From: Sphingopyxis sp.
GTDB taxonomy: Bacteria; Pseudomonadota; Alphaproteobacteria; Sphingomonadales; Sphingomonadaceae
Assembly: GCF_016463645.1 (NCBI RefSeq)
Contig: NZ_JAEMQX010000007.1
Coordinates: 19,553-83,552, forward strand
DNA length: 64,000 bases
Reading direction: 5' to 3'
Program-made: the position numbers and the translations under genes
Shown: one piece after another, positions 41,197-50,571 of the stretch
Layout of the letters: every line of letters starts with the position of its first letter
Position numbering within the stretch: position 1 is the first letter of the stretch
The notes under the pieces: generated by a model
Databases searched by the model: none
Seen by the model: the letters and a program-made list of their open reading frames with translations, nothing else
What the model was told of the DNA's origin: nothing

Positions 41197-42099
41197 TTAC
41201 GCTCTCAGCGCCCGTTCTACCGCCTCAAGGCTGTCATTCAGCCCGAGCGGGTGCTCGGCATCCGTGAAGTCGACAATTCTACCCCAGTGCCGGGCGACAT
41301 CATCGAGCGTGAACGCCCTGTCCGCTCCGAAGGCGTGCCCAAGCGCGCGCTCCCACCTAAGCTTGGCGATATAGCCGGCTCCAACTTCAAAAAGCCCTTT
41401 GGTTTCGCTGCAATTCTCGTGCGCAAGCCAACCGACCAATGGACTGATCGCTTCCGCTCTGAGATTGGCGAGAAACTCTTGTGGAAAGGCAGTCGCGGTC
41501 ATACGCGATGCGGCGATTGGGGCGATCGTATTAACCTGGATGTTTCTGGACCGCCCCTCCTCCGCCAGCGCGTTCGCAAGCCCCAATATTCCGAGCTTGG
41601 CTGCGGCATAGTTGGCCTGACCGAAGTTGCCGTAGATTGCGGCTGCAGACGTGGTCATGACGATGCGGCCATAGCCCTTGTCGCGCAGTATCGGCCATGC
41701 TGCCTGCGTCACTGCCCGCGTCCCATTCAGATGGACCCGCTGAAGCAGTGTCCAGTCTTCGTCGGTCATTTTGTGGAAGCTCACATCGCGCAGGATGCCG
41801 GCATTGTTGATGACGACGTCAACGGTTCCGAAGTTGTCAACCGCGGCTTGGATGATCAGCGCGCCCTCCTCGACCGACGCATAATTTGCCACCGCCTGAC
41901 CGCCCGTGGCTCGAATTTCGTCGACCACATTGTCAGCGGCTGTGGAGCAGCTGCCGCTCCCTTTCTCGTCGCCACCCAGATCATTCACCACCACCTTGGC
42001 TCCGCGCCCGCCAAACATCAGCGCGTACTGGCGCCCAAGTCCGCCTCCGGCTCCGGTCACAACCACTACCCTGCCATCGAAACGAAGCTCTTCGTCCAT
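41197..42099 (-). CDS. Short-chain dehydrogenase, MFE-2-type 3-hydroxyacyl-CoA dehydrogenase
   Basis: A 300-aa SDR from the ATG at 42099. NAD site VVVTGAGGGLGRQYALMF, NNAGILRD and catalytic Ser/Tyr/Lys in MTTSAAAIYGNFGQANYAAAKLGI. The VVNDLGGD insertion after the Rossmann start and the C-terminal ISPLVGWLAHENCSETKGLFEVGAGYIAKLRWER extension are the hallmarks of peroxisomal multifunctional-enzyme-2 dehydrogenase domains, which oxidise (3R)-hydroxyacyl-CoAs. It fits the third beta-oxidation step of the cargo pathway. Confidence 0.88.
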   Translation of the reverse strand: MDEELRFDGRVVVVTGAGGGLGRQYALMFGGRGAKVVVNDLGGDEKGSGSCSTAADNVVDEIRATGGQAVANYASVEEGALIIQAAVDNFGTVDVVINNAGILRDVSFHKMTDEDWTLLQRVHLNGTRAVTQAAWPILRDKGYGRIVMTTSAAAIYGNFGQANYAAAKLGILGLANALAEEGRSRNIQVNTIAPIAASRMTATAFPQEFLANLRAEAISPLVGWLAHENCSETKGLFEVGAGYIAKLRWERALGHAFGADRAFTLDDVARHWGRIVDFTDAEHPLGLNDSLEAVERALRA

Positions 42100-42204
42100 C
42101 GCTTGTCTGCCTCTTTTACCTGAGCGACGCATCTGCGCATTTGATCCTGTGCGAGTCAGGCACGCGGCTCCATTTCCGTCGACGCTGTCGTTTTCGTCTG
42201 AGCC

Positions 42205-43350
42205 TTACCGAAAGGCTTGAATGCCGGTCAGGGCGCGCGAAACAACAAGCTTTTGAATCTCCGTCGTGCCATCGGGGATGGGGCAAATGATCGCCTCACG
42301 CACCAGCCGCTCAACGATGAATTCGCGGGTGACGCCGTTGCCGCCATGGATCTGAAGCGCATCGCGCGTCGCTTCGATCGCCATTTCGGTGGCGTACCAC
42401 TTGGCCATCGAGCATTCCGTCTCTGCGCGCGTGCCCGCCTGGACGAGGGATATTGCCCGGTGCGTCAACAGACGGGCTGCGTCGATCTTGGTCGCCATGA
42501 TGGCGATCTTGTCGGCGATCAGCTGATGGCCGGCGATCTTCTTGCCATGCTGCGCGCGATCGCGAGCGTACGCGATCGCCTCATCCATTGCTCGCCGTGC
42601 GATGCCGATACTCCACATCGCCATATGGCAGCGGGCAATCTCGAACACTTGCAACGTATTGCGCAATCCATCGCCGACCCGGCCGATCGTGTTTGCCACC
42701 GGTACGCGGCAATCGGACAGGAATATCTGTGCAGTCGATTGGCCGTTGAGCGCCATCTTCTGGATATCGCGCACCTCATACTCACTCTCGTCACGATCGA
42801 CCAGGATGTGAGTGACTTCATTTTCGCCAGTCTTGCACGTACAGATGAAGATGTCCGAGTAGGCTCCGTTGGTGATCCAGGTCTTTTCGCCATTGATGAC
42901 CCAGAAATCGCCGTCTCGTACGGCGCGTGTCTTGATGGCGGCGACGTCCGAGCCGACATCGGGCTCCGAGATGCCGAGCGAAACGAACTTCTCGGCCGCG
43001 ACGAGGTCGGCAAGATAGCGTTGCTTGATCGTCTCCGGGGCGAAGCGGCGGATGAGTTCTGCGCCAACCGCGTTGATGAAGCCGGGTATGGCCACATCGA
43101 GCGAGGAATAGGCGATCTCCTCGAAAATGAGCAGATGAGTGAGCCATCCCATATCAAGCCCGCCCCATTGCTCCTGATGCGGTGCGGTAATATGGCCATA
43201 GCCGGTCAGTGCTTGAGTCCATTCCTTCATGAGCGGTTTGGGGATGAATCGCTCCCCATGCCGGCGGATTTCCGGCTCAAGCTTGTTGTCGAGAAAGCGG
43301 CGGACGGTTTCCACCGCCATGCGTTGTTCATCGGACAGCTCAAAGTTCAT
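42205..43350 (-). CDS. Acyl-CoA dehydrogenase, atypical catalytic residue
   Basis: A 381-aa FAD enzyme from the ATG at 43350 (MNFELSDEQRMAVETVRRFL); the track leader overlaps the thiolase gene. Family motifs: SLGISEPDVGSDVAAIKTRAVRDGDFWVINGEKTWITNGAYSDI, QIHGGNGVTREFIVERLVREA and GTTEIQKLVVSR. Where most acyl-CoA dehydrogenases have the catalytic Glu (YEGT.EIQ), this protein reads PDGTTEIQ, i.e. Asp. Activity may rely on Asp or on another Glu, as in isovaleryl-CoA dehydrogenase. It would insert the alpha-beta double bond. Confidence 0.9.
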   Translation of the reverse strand: MNFELSDEQRMAVETVRRFLDNKLEPEIRRHGERFIPKPLMKEWTQALTGYGHITAPHQEQWGGLDMGWLTHLLIFEEIAYSSLDVAIPGFINAVGAELIRRFAPETIKQRYLADLVAAEKFVSLGISEPDVGSDVAAIKTRAVRDGDFWVINGEKTWITNGAYSDIFICTCKTGENEVTHILVDRDESEYEVRDIQKMALNGQSTAQIFLSDCRVPVANTIGRVGDGLRNTLQVFEIARCHMAMWSIGIARRAMDEAIAYARDRAQHGKKIAGHQLIADKIAIMATKIDAARLLTHRAISLVQAGTRAETECSMAKWYATEMAIEATRDALQIHGGNGVTREFIVERLVREAIICPIPDGTTEIQKLVVSRALTGIQAFR

Positions 43351-43387
43351 ATCGTGACCCCGTGTTTCCCTAGGCGCGCTCTGACAA

Positions 43388-44626
43388 CTACCGGCCCAGG
43401 ATCGTGACGGCGACCACCGCCTCTTCCACCCCGATGACACCTCCGCCGTTCTGCGCGATCGCGAACCGGGCATTCGGAACCTGTCGATCTTCCGCCTCGC
43501 CGCGCAATTGCAGCGCAAGCTCGTAGATTTGGCCGAGCCCGGTGGCGCCGATCGGATGTCCCTTGCATTCAAGCCCGCCCGACGTGTTTACCGGAATACG
43601 CCCACCCAGCGCCGTCTCACCGCGCTCTGCCGCGAGTCCGCCCTCGCCAGGCGGCGTCAGGCCGAGCGCCTCGATTTCAATGATCTCGCCAACCGCCGTG
43701 GCGTCATGCACCTCCGCGACGCCAATATCTTCTGGCCCCACGCCGGCCATCGCATAGGCCCGGTTCGCCGCAAGGCGGCTGACATGGTGGTCATAATCAA
43801 AGGGATCGCGCGCGGCGCCGGTTTGCAGCACAGACGCCAGGATTCTTAGCGCCCTGTCCGGGGCTGCCGACAGTTTGCGCCGACCGGCTTCGCTGCAGAT
43901 GATCGCAGCGGCGGCGCCGTCGCTGATCGGGGAGCACATCGGCAGTGTGAACGGGTAAACGATCGGAGGCGCAGCGAGTACACTTTCGACGGTATATGGG
44001 AGGCGATACTGGGCAAGCAGATTGCGCGTCGAATGCATGTGATTTTTCGCCGAGACGGCCGCGATTTGCGCTTGCGTCGAGCCGTAGGTCTTCATGTGCG
44101 CGCGTGCCATCGCGGCGTATACATCCATGAAAACGCTGTAAGGCTGACTCGATGTCGTTCCTTCCGGAACATCGACGCCATTGCCCATGGCCAGCAGCTG
44201 CGCGCGGCCCGACTCGGTTTCATGCACGTCCCAAGCGCCATCGAATGCACTGAACATGAGCGCCTTGTCGGGCGAGTACATCTTCTCCGCGCCGAGCGCG
44301 AGTACGACATCCGCTGCCCCCGATCGAACATAGGCGGCGGCCATGTGCAAGGCCGTGGAAGCCGTCGCACATGCGTTTTCGACATTCACCACGGGAACGC
44401 TTGAGATGCCCATCGCTCGCGCCACGATTTCGCCGCGGATCATGTCCTGGCCCTCCATATGCCCCTGGACGCAATTGCCGAAGAAGATGGCTTCGACATC
44501 GCCGGCGGTGCATCCTGCGTCGGAAAAGGCCTGCGACGAAGCTTCGGCGCAGAGCATTTTCAGGCTCTTGTCGAACTGTTTTCCGAACGGGGTCATCCCA
44601 ACCCCCATGACGAATATGTCGGTCAT
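43388..44626 (-). CDS. SCP-x-type thiolase
   Basis: A 412-aa thiolase from the ATG at 44626 (MTDIFVMGVGMTPFGKQFDKSL); the ATG at 44638 is an alternative, as neither has ideal ribosome-site spacing. Nucleophile Cys in VNVENACATASTALHMAA and the C-terminal GLECKGHPIGATGLGQIYEL His motif are intact. The FVMGVGMTPFGK start and ENACAT motif are typical of sterol-carrier-protein-x / acetyl-CoA acetyltransferase-like thiolases that cleave branched 3-ketoacyl-CoAs. It is the last step of the proposed beta-oxidation. Confidence 0.88.
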   Translation of the reverse strand: MTDIFVMGVGMTPFGKQFDKSLKMLCAEASSQAFSDAGCTAGDVEAIFFGNCVQGHMEGQDMIRGEIVARAMGISSVPVVNVENACATASTALHMAAAYVRSGAADVVLALGAEKMYSPDKALMFSAFDGAWDVHETESGRAQLLAMGNGVDVPEGTTSSQPYSVFMDVYAAMARAHMKTYGSTQAQIAAVSAKNHMHSTRNLLAQYRLPYTVESVLAAPPIVYPFTLPMCSPISDGAAAAIICSEAGRRKLSAAPDRALRILASVLQTGAARDPFDYDHHVSRLAANRAYAMAGVGPEDIGVAEVHDATAVGEIIEIEALGLTPPGEGGLAAERGETALGGRIPVNTSGGLECKGHPIGATGLGQIYELALQLRGEAEDRQVPNARFAIAQNGGGVIGVEEAVVAVTILGR

Positions 44627-44669
44627 TCGTTGATCCATTCTTCCAATGTGTTCCGCATCCGATCAGGTC

Positions 44670-45464
44670 TCACCGGTCGGAAAAATCGGGCTTCCGCTTC
44701 TCCCGGAATGCCGCCAGTCCTTCGACAATGTCGTTGGACAAGGCGTAAGCAGCCATGGTTTCGAGTTCCTGACGCAGCCCGACTTCGAGCGAGCTATCCT
44801 GCGCAGCGCGGACTAGCTGCTTCATGTAGGCGAGCCCTGGCCGGCTCTTTTCTGCAAGAGATTCTACCAGCGCTTGCGCTGCCGCAATGAGATCCTCGGG
44901 AGCAACCAGTTGGGTCACGAGTCCGGCTTCCTTCATCTCGGCAGCCGAGATGGTCCCGCCGGTCATCATCAGATGTTTCGCACGCGCTTCGCCGATCTTC
45001 CTAGGGAGTCGAACCGACCCTCCACCGCCGGGCAACAGGCCGTAATTTGCATGGGCGTCGCCAAATCTGGCCGGGTGCGCGGCAATGACGAGATCACAGC
45101 ACAACACCAGTTCCAAGCCGCCGGCGAGCGTAAGGCCGTTGACCGCCGCAATTATCGGAAGGCGCGACGTCTCGATCCTGTTAAAAGCCTGACCGAGCGG
45201 CGGCAGAAACAGATTTAAGCGTTCGGCGAGAGTTTGTCCGCCTGTTCCATCGCCAATTGCGAGCAGATCCGCGCCAGCGCAAAACGCCCGTCCGGCGCCG
45301 GTAAGAATGCAAGCGCGCACCGTCGCATCTGCTTCCGCTGCCTCGATCGCTGCGGCGAGTTCCTCGGCCAAAGCCAACGACAGACTGTTCAACGCTGCCG
45401 GCCGGTTGAGGGTCACCCAAAGCGCTGGGCCGCGTTGCTCAACCAGGATGTATTCATAGTCCAT
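44670..45464 (-). CDS. Crotonase-family enoyl-CoA hydratase/isomerase, one Glu replaced
   Basis: A 264-aa crotonase. Oxyanion-hole segments ILTGAGRAFCAGADLLAIG and VNGLTLAGGLELVLCCDLVIAA are present, the latter with the first catalytic Glu (GLEL). The second catalytic Glu, in FGQPE of classical hydratases, is replaced by His (FGDAHANYGLLPGGGGS). A standard syn-hydratase reaction is therefore uncertain; isomerase or hydrolase activity is possible. Its position between thiolase and acyl-CoA ligase supports a role in the same pathway. Confidence 0.88.
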   Translation of the reverse strand: MDYEYILVEQRGPALWVTLNRPAALNSLSLALAEELAAAIEAAEADATVRACILTGAGRAFCAGADLLAIGDGTGGQTLAERLNLFLPPLGQAFNRIETSRLPIIAAVNGLTLAGGLELVLCCDLVIAAHPARFGDAHANYGLLPGGGGSVRLPRKIGEARAKHLMMTGGTISAAEMKEAGLVTQLVAPEDLIAAAQALVESLAEKSRPGLAYMKQLVRAAQDSSLEVGLRQELETMAAYALSNDIVEGLAAFREKRKPDFSDR

Positions 45465-45530
45465 TGCAGTCTCCCGCGCGCCGGCAGGCGGTCACCGGAA
45501 TAGAGGATGTGGCTAGGATGGCTGCGTCGG

Positions 45531-47075
45531 TCATGCCCCCGAAATGCGCCGGTCCTGGCCCGCCCAATAGGGCTCTCGAAGCTTTGAACGAAGCACCTTT
45601 CCGACATTGCTCAACGGCAGTGGCTCGGCGGTAAAAACGACCTTGCTTGGCTTTTTTGCGGAGCCCAGACGCTGGCGCACCAAATCTATTATCTCGGTCT
45701 CCGTGATTTGTGCTCCGGGCTTGACACGCACCATTGCAAGCGGCGTTTCACCCCATTTTTCATGGGGCACGCCAAAGACCGCGACCTCGAGTACACCGGG
45801 ATGGTCGGCAATTACGTTTTCGATTTCGGTGGGATAGATATTGAAGCCGCCTGACACGATCATGTCGTTGTTGCGATCGAGCAGATACAAAAATCCGTTT
45901 GTGTCGATCATGCCGACATCGCCGGTTTTGACCCAGCCATCTTCCATGCGCCGGGCGGTTTCCTCCGGATCGTTCCAGAATTCCTCCATCTGGCCATTTT
46001 CGAACCGTGCGACGATCTCGCCGGGCTCGTTTGGTCCCAGCACCTTTCCGTCCTCGTTACGGATTTCGATATCGGCGCCACTCATGGGACGTCCGACCGC
46101 CCGAATTGGGGCAGAACCTTCAAATTCGCCGAACCACTCGTTGGGCCCCATAGACGCGATGGGCAGGATTTCGGTCTGTCCATAGCCCGAATGAAGAACA
46201 TGATTCCCGAATATCTGGCACGACTTGCGAAGCGTCGGCTCGGAGATCGGCGCTGAAGCACTCAGCAGAAACTTCAAATTCGGAAAGTGGCGGCCATATG
46301 CCCCGTCGTGATGCACTATGGCATTGAGCATGGTGGGGGCTACAAAGGCATGGCTGATCCGTTCCTGCTCGAGAGTGTCAAGAAAGGACGCTGGATCGAA
46401 GCCGTCCATCATCACGTTGCGGGCGCCGCAATACCAGGCCGGCACGAACAGGAAGCCCGATGCATGGGACAACGGGCCGACATGCAGAATGGCATCCCCT
46501 GGGGCCACTTGGGGGCCGATGCTGAAAAATGCGGCGGAGATCGTCATCCATGAACGGTGCCGATAGGCAACGCCCTTGGGTTTGCCCGTCGTGCCGCCGG
46601 TGTGGCGGATGACACAATAGTCCTCCGGCGCGACGACGGGATCAGGATCCCGGTCCGAGGCTGTCGCCAACCAATTCTCATAGTTGTGATCGCGGATAAT
46701 GATCCGCTCAAGCGTCGGAGCTTGGGCATCCAGCCCCGCCAACTCCGAAGCCAATGCCTCATCGACCAGCGCCAACCGAGATCCGGTACTCGCGATCATA
46801 TGGGCGTGCGCTTCACATCGGTTGCGCGCATAGAGAGGAACACGCGTATAGTTTCCAATGGCAGCCGCCAGTATGATGTCGGCGGCCTCGATGGAGTTCT
46901 TCTCCAGCGTAGCAATCCGGTCACCCGGTTGAAGGCCGCACTCCGCAAGAGCATTTGCGAGCTTCACGCCGCGCAACCAGGCTTCCGAGAAAGTCAACCG
47001 CCTGTGGCCGTGAACGAGAGCCTCTTGCTGGGCGAAATAACGTGCGGCGCGACGTATTTGCGTACGGACGTCCAT
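45531..47075 (-). CDS. AMP-forming acyl-CoA ligase
   Basis: A 514-aa adenylate-forming enzyme from the ATG at 47075 with GAGGAG nine bases upstream. P-loop IRHTGGTTGKPKGVAYRHRS, LHSGYGQTE, KTGDVGMIDTNGFLYLLDRNNDMIVSGGFNIYPTEIE and the catalytic Lys in LSNVGKVLRSKLRE are all present. It would convert the acid made by the GMC and aldehyde dehydrogenases to its CoA ester. A 42-bp regulon motif lies 120 bases upstream, within the end of the GMC gene. Confidence 0.92.
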   Translation of the reverse strand: MDVRTQIRRAARYFAQQEALVHGHRRLTFSEAWLRGVKLANALAECGLQPGDRIATLEKNSIEAADIILAAAIGNYTRVPLYARNRCEAHAHMIASTGSRLALVDEALASELAGLDAQAPTLERIIIRDHNYENWLATASDRDPDPVVAPEDYCVIRHTGGTTGKPKGVAYRHRSWMTISAAFFSIGPQVAPGDAILHVGPLSHASGFLFVPAWYCGARNVMMDGFDPASFLDTLEQERISHAFVAPTMLNAIVHHDGAYGRHFPNLKFLLSASAPISEPTLRKSCQIFGNHVLHSGYGQTEILPIASMGPNEWFGEFEGSAPIRAVGRPMSGADIEIRNEDGKVLGPNEPGEIVARFENGQMEEFWNDPEETARRMEDGWVKTGDVGMIDTNGFLYLLDRNNDMIVSGGFNIYPTEIENVIADHPGVLEVAVFGVPHEKWGETPLAMVRVKPGAQITETEIIDLVRQRLGSAKKPSKVVFTAEPLPLSNVGKVLRSKLREPYWAGQDRRISGA

Positions 47076-47195
47076 CAGCCGCGCTCCTCTAAGGCGCTCG
47101 CCCACAATGGCGCAGTCGACACATAATAAACTGACATGCGATAGGCCTCTCCGGACTTCTTTTCGTAAGCATCTGTGTCTGCAGCATTGATCCAA

Positions 47196-47237
47196 TCGTC
47201 CAATTCAATATTCTGCGATGCTATTCTTGCTGCTCAT
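47196..47237 (-). promoter_or_regulatory. 42-bp regulon motif, copy 3 (before acyl-CoA ligase)
   Basis: Gapless match to the other copies. It overlaps the last ten codons and stop of the GMC gene, 120 bases before the ligase start, so the coding end of one gene doubles as the probable operator of the next. Confidence 0.7.
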
Positions 47238-48839
47238 ATTATCGTGCCGGATCATGTCGGCGGCTTTCTCGCCGATCATGATGCAGGTTGCATTGGTGTT
47301 GCCGTTGACGACTGATGGCATGATCGAGGCATCGGCCACGCGGATATTTGCGAGGCCGTGAACGCGCAGGCGGTTGTCGACCACCGCCATCTCGTCGGTG
47401 CCCATCTTGCATGTTCCCACCGGATGATAAGCATGATTGGCTTCTGCCCGGATATAGGCGTCGATCTCTTCATCAGTTTCAAGGTAGCGGTCAGGATAGA
47501 GAGGCCGTTTCATCATCGCCTTCATGCGATCCGAATGCAGGATCTCCTGCACGACACGGAAGGCATTGCGCAACGTCTTGAGGTCGTCGGGATGACTCAA
47601 GAGATTGAGGTCCATCTTGGGATCGGATTCGGGGTTTGAGTCATGTAAGGCAACCCAGCCGCGGCTCTTTGGGCGCCCAATATTGAGAATGATCGTATAG
47701 CCCCATTTCGTCATCAGCTTGTAGTCGCGCGCATGGTCGCGATAGGCGAGCGGCACGACATGGACCTGGCAGTCCGCCCGGTTCTGCCCCGGCGCGGATC
47801 GCAAGAAACCGCCTGCAGCCGTGGGCGGCGATGCCAGCCAGCTTTTCCTTTGCGTGAGATACTGGAATAGGTCTCGCACGGTCTTGAGCGCGCCAACGAC
47901 ATTGAGTGCGATCCCGAGCCGCTTCTTCGACTGGTAGACCAGCATCAGGTCAGGATGGTCGTGAAGATTCTGGCCGACACCGGGAATATCATGAATCACT
48001 TCGATTCCATGCTTCTCCAACTCATCACGCGGTCCGATACCGGAAAGCATCAACAGTTGGGGCGAATTATAGGCGCCGCCGCTGACAATGACTTCCTTTT
48101 CGCACGGGATCGTCTTCAACTGCCCGTCCTGGGAATACTCGACTGCCACCGCGCGGTTGCCCTCAAACCTGATACGATGGACGCGGGCATGTACTTCGAC
48201 GCGGAGGTTGCCGCGCCTGCCCATCACCGGATCAAGGTAACACGCCTTCACGCTGGCGCGCTTCCCGTCCTTCACGGTAAACTGATAGATGCCGACACCT
48301 TCCTGGCTGGCACCATTGAAGTCCGGATTGGCTTGATGGCCCAGTCCAGTCGCCGCCTCGATGAAAGCATCATAGACATCGAATTCGCGCTTGCCGTTGG
48401 ATACGTGAAGCGGTCCCGACGAGCCGTGAAACTCATCCTCACCGCGCTCATTATTCTCAGCCTTGCGGAAATAGGACAGGACATCGTTGTAACCCCAGCC
48501 GTCGTTGCCGAGTTCGGCCCAGTGGTCGAAATCCGACCGGTCGCCGCGGATATAGACCATCCCGTTCATACCGCTCGATCCACCCAGCATCTTCCCGCGC
48601 GGATTGTAGAGGCGGCGGTCGTTGAGCGCCTTTGAAGGGTCGGTGTTGAACCGCCAGTTGAGCGTATTGATCCGATAGTCTTGGATCAGCGCCGCAAAAG
48701 CGCCGGGCGTGGACACAAGCGGCGAGGTGCCTGGGCCGCCTGCCTCGAGCAGGCAAACGGTGACATCGGGGTCCTCGGACAACCGGCTGGCGATAACGCC
48801 GCCCGACGACCCACCTCCAATAATTACATAGTCAGCCAT
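47205..48839 (-). CDS. GMC-family alcohol oxidoreductase (FAD)
   Basis: A 544-aa flavoenzyme. FAD-binding GxGxxG in YVIIGGGSSGGVIASRL (5-18), GMC signature 1 around RGKMLGGSSGMNGMVYIRGD, signature 2 GAYNSPQLLMLSGIG, the active-site His in HAYHPVGTCKMG and Asn in VNGNTNATCIMIGE. Relatives include alcohol/choline dehydrogenases and the polyethylene-glycol dehydrogenase of sphingomonads. It should oxidise the imported alcohol to an aldehyde, handing it to the aldehyde dehydrogenase encoded 76 bases upstream. Confidence 0.93.
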   Translation of the reverse strand: MADYVIIGGGSSGGVIASRLSEDPDVTVCLLEAGGPGTSPLVSTPGAFAALIQDYRINTLNWRFNTDPSKALNDRRLYNPRGKMLGGSSGMNGMVYIRGDRSDFDHWAELGNDGWGYNDVLSYFRKAENNERGEDEFHGSSGPLHVSNGKREFDVYDAFIEAATGLGHQANPDFNGASQEGVGIYQFTVKDGKRASVKACYLDPVMGRRGNLRVEVHARVHRIRFEGNRAVAVEYSQDGQLKTIPCEKEVIVSGGAYNSPQLLMLSGIGPRDELEKHGIEVIHDIPGVGQNLHDHPDLMLVYQSKKRLGIALNVVGALKTVRDLFQYLTQRKSWLASPPTAAGGFLRSAPGQNRADCQVHVVPLAYRDHARDYKLMTKWGYTIILNIGRPKSRGWVALHDSNPESDPKMDLNLLSHPDDLKTLRNAFRVVQEILHSDRMKAMMKRPLYPDRYLETDEEIDAYIRAEANHAYHPVGTCKMGTDEMAVVDNRLRVHGLANIRVADASIMPSVVNGNTNATCIMIGEKAADMIRHDNMSSKNSIAEY

Positions 48840-48915
48840 TTGCTTCCCTTGTCATTCGACCCATGCTGGCGACCCGGCGTCATGCAACATGCCAGCATCA
48901 ACCGCCGCAGCCACG

Positions 48916-50340
48916 TCAGAGGATCTTTTCGAAGATGTTGAGTAGTCCTTCGGTCTTGCTCGAATAGGGTGGCAGAAGTTGACCAAGCAGGCTGAGTTTC
49001 GGCTGAGAGAACACCGGCTTGTAATGAGTGAAGCGCTCGAAACTGGCGACGCCGGTATAGGCACCGATGCCGCTCTGTCCGATGCCACCGAAAGGCAGCC
49101 GGCGCTGGAAGACGTGCATGACCGTGCCGTTGAGAGTCACGCCGCCAGCGTGCGTTTCGGAAATGATCTTGCGCCGTTCCTCACTTTCGTCGCCAAAATA
49201 ATAGAGCGCCAGCGGGCGCTCATGCCGGTTTACGTAGCGAATGAGCTCGTCTTCGGAGCGATATGGCATGATCGGCAGGATCGGTCCGAAAATCTCCTCC
49301 TGCATCATCGCCATGTCATCGGTAACGTCGAGAACCGCCAACGGCACGATCCGATGCCGTTCAGGAAGCGTTCCATCGCCGTTGTCCGAGAGGTTGAGCA
49401 CCGTCGCGCCCTTGGCTTCGGCATCATCGAGCAAACCTTGGAGCCGCGCGAACTGTCGGTCATTGATGATACTGGTGAAATCGGGGTTGCTTGCCGCGTT
49501 GGGGTAGCATTTGGCAACCTGAGCGCGGAGTGCGGCGACGAAGCTTTCCATCTGATCGACATGGACGAAGGCATAGTCAGCGGCGATGCAGGTCTGGCCG
49601 GCGTTGAGCAGCTTGCCGAACACTAAGCTTTCACAGACTTGTGCAAGCGATGCACCCTTGCCCACGATGGCAGGGCATTTGCCGCCAAGTTCCAGAGTAA
49701 CAGGTGTAAGGTTGGCAGCCGCCGCTTCATAGACTTTGCGGCCAACCGCGGGTGAACCGGTGAAGAGAATATGGTCGAAAGGTAGGGCCGTCATCGCCTG
49801 TGCCATGTCGGGCCCGCCCTGGACAATCGCGAATTCCTCTTCGGCGAAATACCGGCGCACAAGCCGCTCGCTGGCTTCGGCGGCGTTGGCGGAAACTTCG
49901 CTCGGCTTTGCGATCACGCGGTTGCCGGCCGCCAATGCACCGGCCGCGCCAACGAATATGGTGCCGAGCGGATAGTTCCACGTGCCGAGAACGCCCACCA
50001 CACCTAGGGGCTGGGGGACCAGGCGCGATGAACCGGGAAGGCCGAAGATGTCAGTCTTCACCCGCCGCGGCCTCAGCCACGTCTTCAGATTGCGGCGCGC
50101 AAATTTAATTTCCGATATGCCAAGCATCAGGTCGAGCAGGATAGTCTCGTAGCGGGATCGAATGCCGAAATCGGCGGCAACGGCATCGACCAATTCGTCT
50201 CTGTGCTGCTCAAATATCCGGCCAAGGCGCCCGAGCAGGTCCATGCGTTCTTCGTAGCTGCGCGAAACCTGCTCACGCGTCCCTTCGCGTTGGGTCGCGA
50301 AAATTCGTTCCAGCTCAGTTCTGTTCCGAGACGCATCCAC
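48916..50340 (-). CDS. Aldehyde dehydrogenase (coniferyl-aldehyde-dehydrogenase-like)
   Basis: A 474-aa NAD(P)-dependent aldehyde dehydrogenase of the short, membrane-associated class. PQPLGVVGVLGTWNYPLGTIFVGAAGALAAGN, HILFTGSPAVGRKVYEAAAANLTPVTLELGGKCPAIV (catalytic Glu), LNAGQTCIAADYAFV (catalytic Cys) and EEIFGPILPIMPY are intact. It follows a 47-codon ORF by one base and precedes the GMC gene, forming alcohol-to-acid chemistry in one block. Activity on medium- or long-chain aldehydes is likely; specificity is unknown. Confidence 0.92.
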   Translation of the reverse strand: MDASRNRTELERIFATQREGTREQVSRSYEERMDLLGRLGRIFEQHRDELVDAVAADFGIRSRYETILLDLMLGISEIKFARRNLKTWLRPRRVKTDIFGLPGSSRLVPQPLGVVGVLGTWNYPLGTIFVGAAGALAAGNRVIAKPSEVSANAAEASERLVRRYFAEEEFAIVQGGPDMAQAMTALPFDHILFTGSPAVGRKVYEAAAANLTPVTLELGGKCPAIVGKGASLAQVCESLVFGKLLNAGQTCIAADYAFVHVDQMESFVAALRAQVAKCYPNAASNPDFTSIINDRQFARLQGLLDDAEAKGATVLNLSDNGDGTLPERHRIVPLAVLDVTDDMAMMQEEIFGPILPIMPYRSEDELIRYVNRHERPLALYYFGDESEERRKIISETHAGGVTLNGTVMHVFQRRLPFGGIGQSGIGAYTGVASFERFTHYKPVFSQPKLSLLGQLLPPYSSKTEGLLNIFEKIL

Positions 50341-50341
50341 G

Positions 50342-50485
50342 TTAAATCGTCCGGAGGCGCGCTGGCCGCTCGGCGCTGCTCGCCTGGGCGGTGCTTTCAG
50401 CTGCGCCGATCTCAGTGATCACAGCGCGCTCGATTCTGTACGCCGTGCCGATGAATGAGGGACCGTTGCCGGTGGAACGCATCAT
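50342..50485 (-). CDS. Small ORF immediately before the aldehyde dehydrogenase
   Basis: A 47-codon ORF too short for the track, starting MMRSTGNGPSFIGTAYRIER and ending one base before the aldehyde dehydrogenase start. GAGGAG precedes the first ATG at a good distance. No family resemblance was seen. It may be a leader that couples translation to the dehydrogenase after the terminator at 50514-50558, or a chance ORF. Confidence 0.4.
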   Translation of the reverse strand: MMRSTGNGPSFIGTAYRIERAVITEIGAAESTAQASSAERPARLRTI

Positions 50486-50513
50486 GGATACTCCTCGGTC
50501 TGAAAGTCAGGTC

Positions 50514-50558
50514 GAAAAAATCGGGGGCAGCGGGCGGGAGAGGATGCCCGCCGCCCCC
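50514..50558 (-). terminator. Rho-independent terminator after the second TonB receptor
   Basis: In the minus-strand direction a 13-bp GC stem (GGGGGCGGCGGGC with GCCCGCTGCCCCC, one G-T pair) is followed by GATTTTTT. It starts 14 bases after the receptor stop and should insulate the receptor from the dehydrogenase genes or attenuate read-through. Confidence 0.85.
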
Positions 50559-50571
50559 GTCGCAGCAGCGA

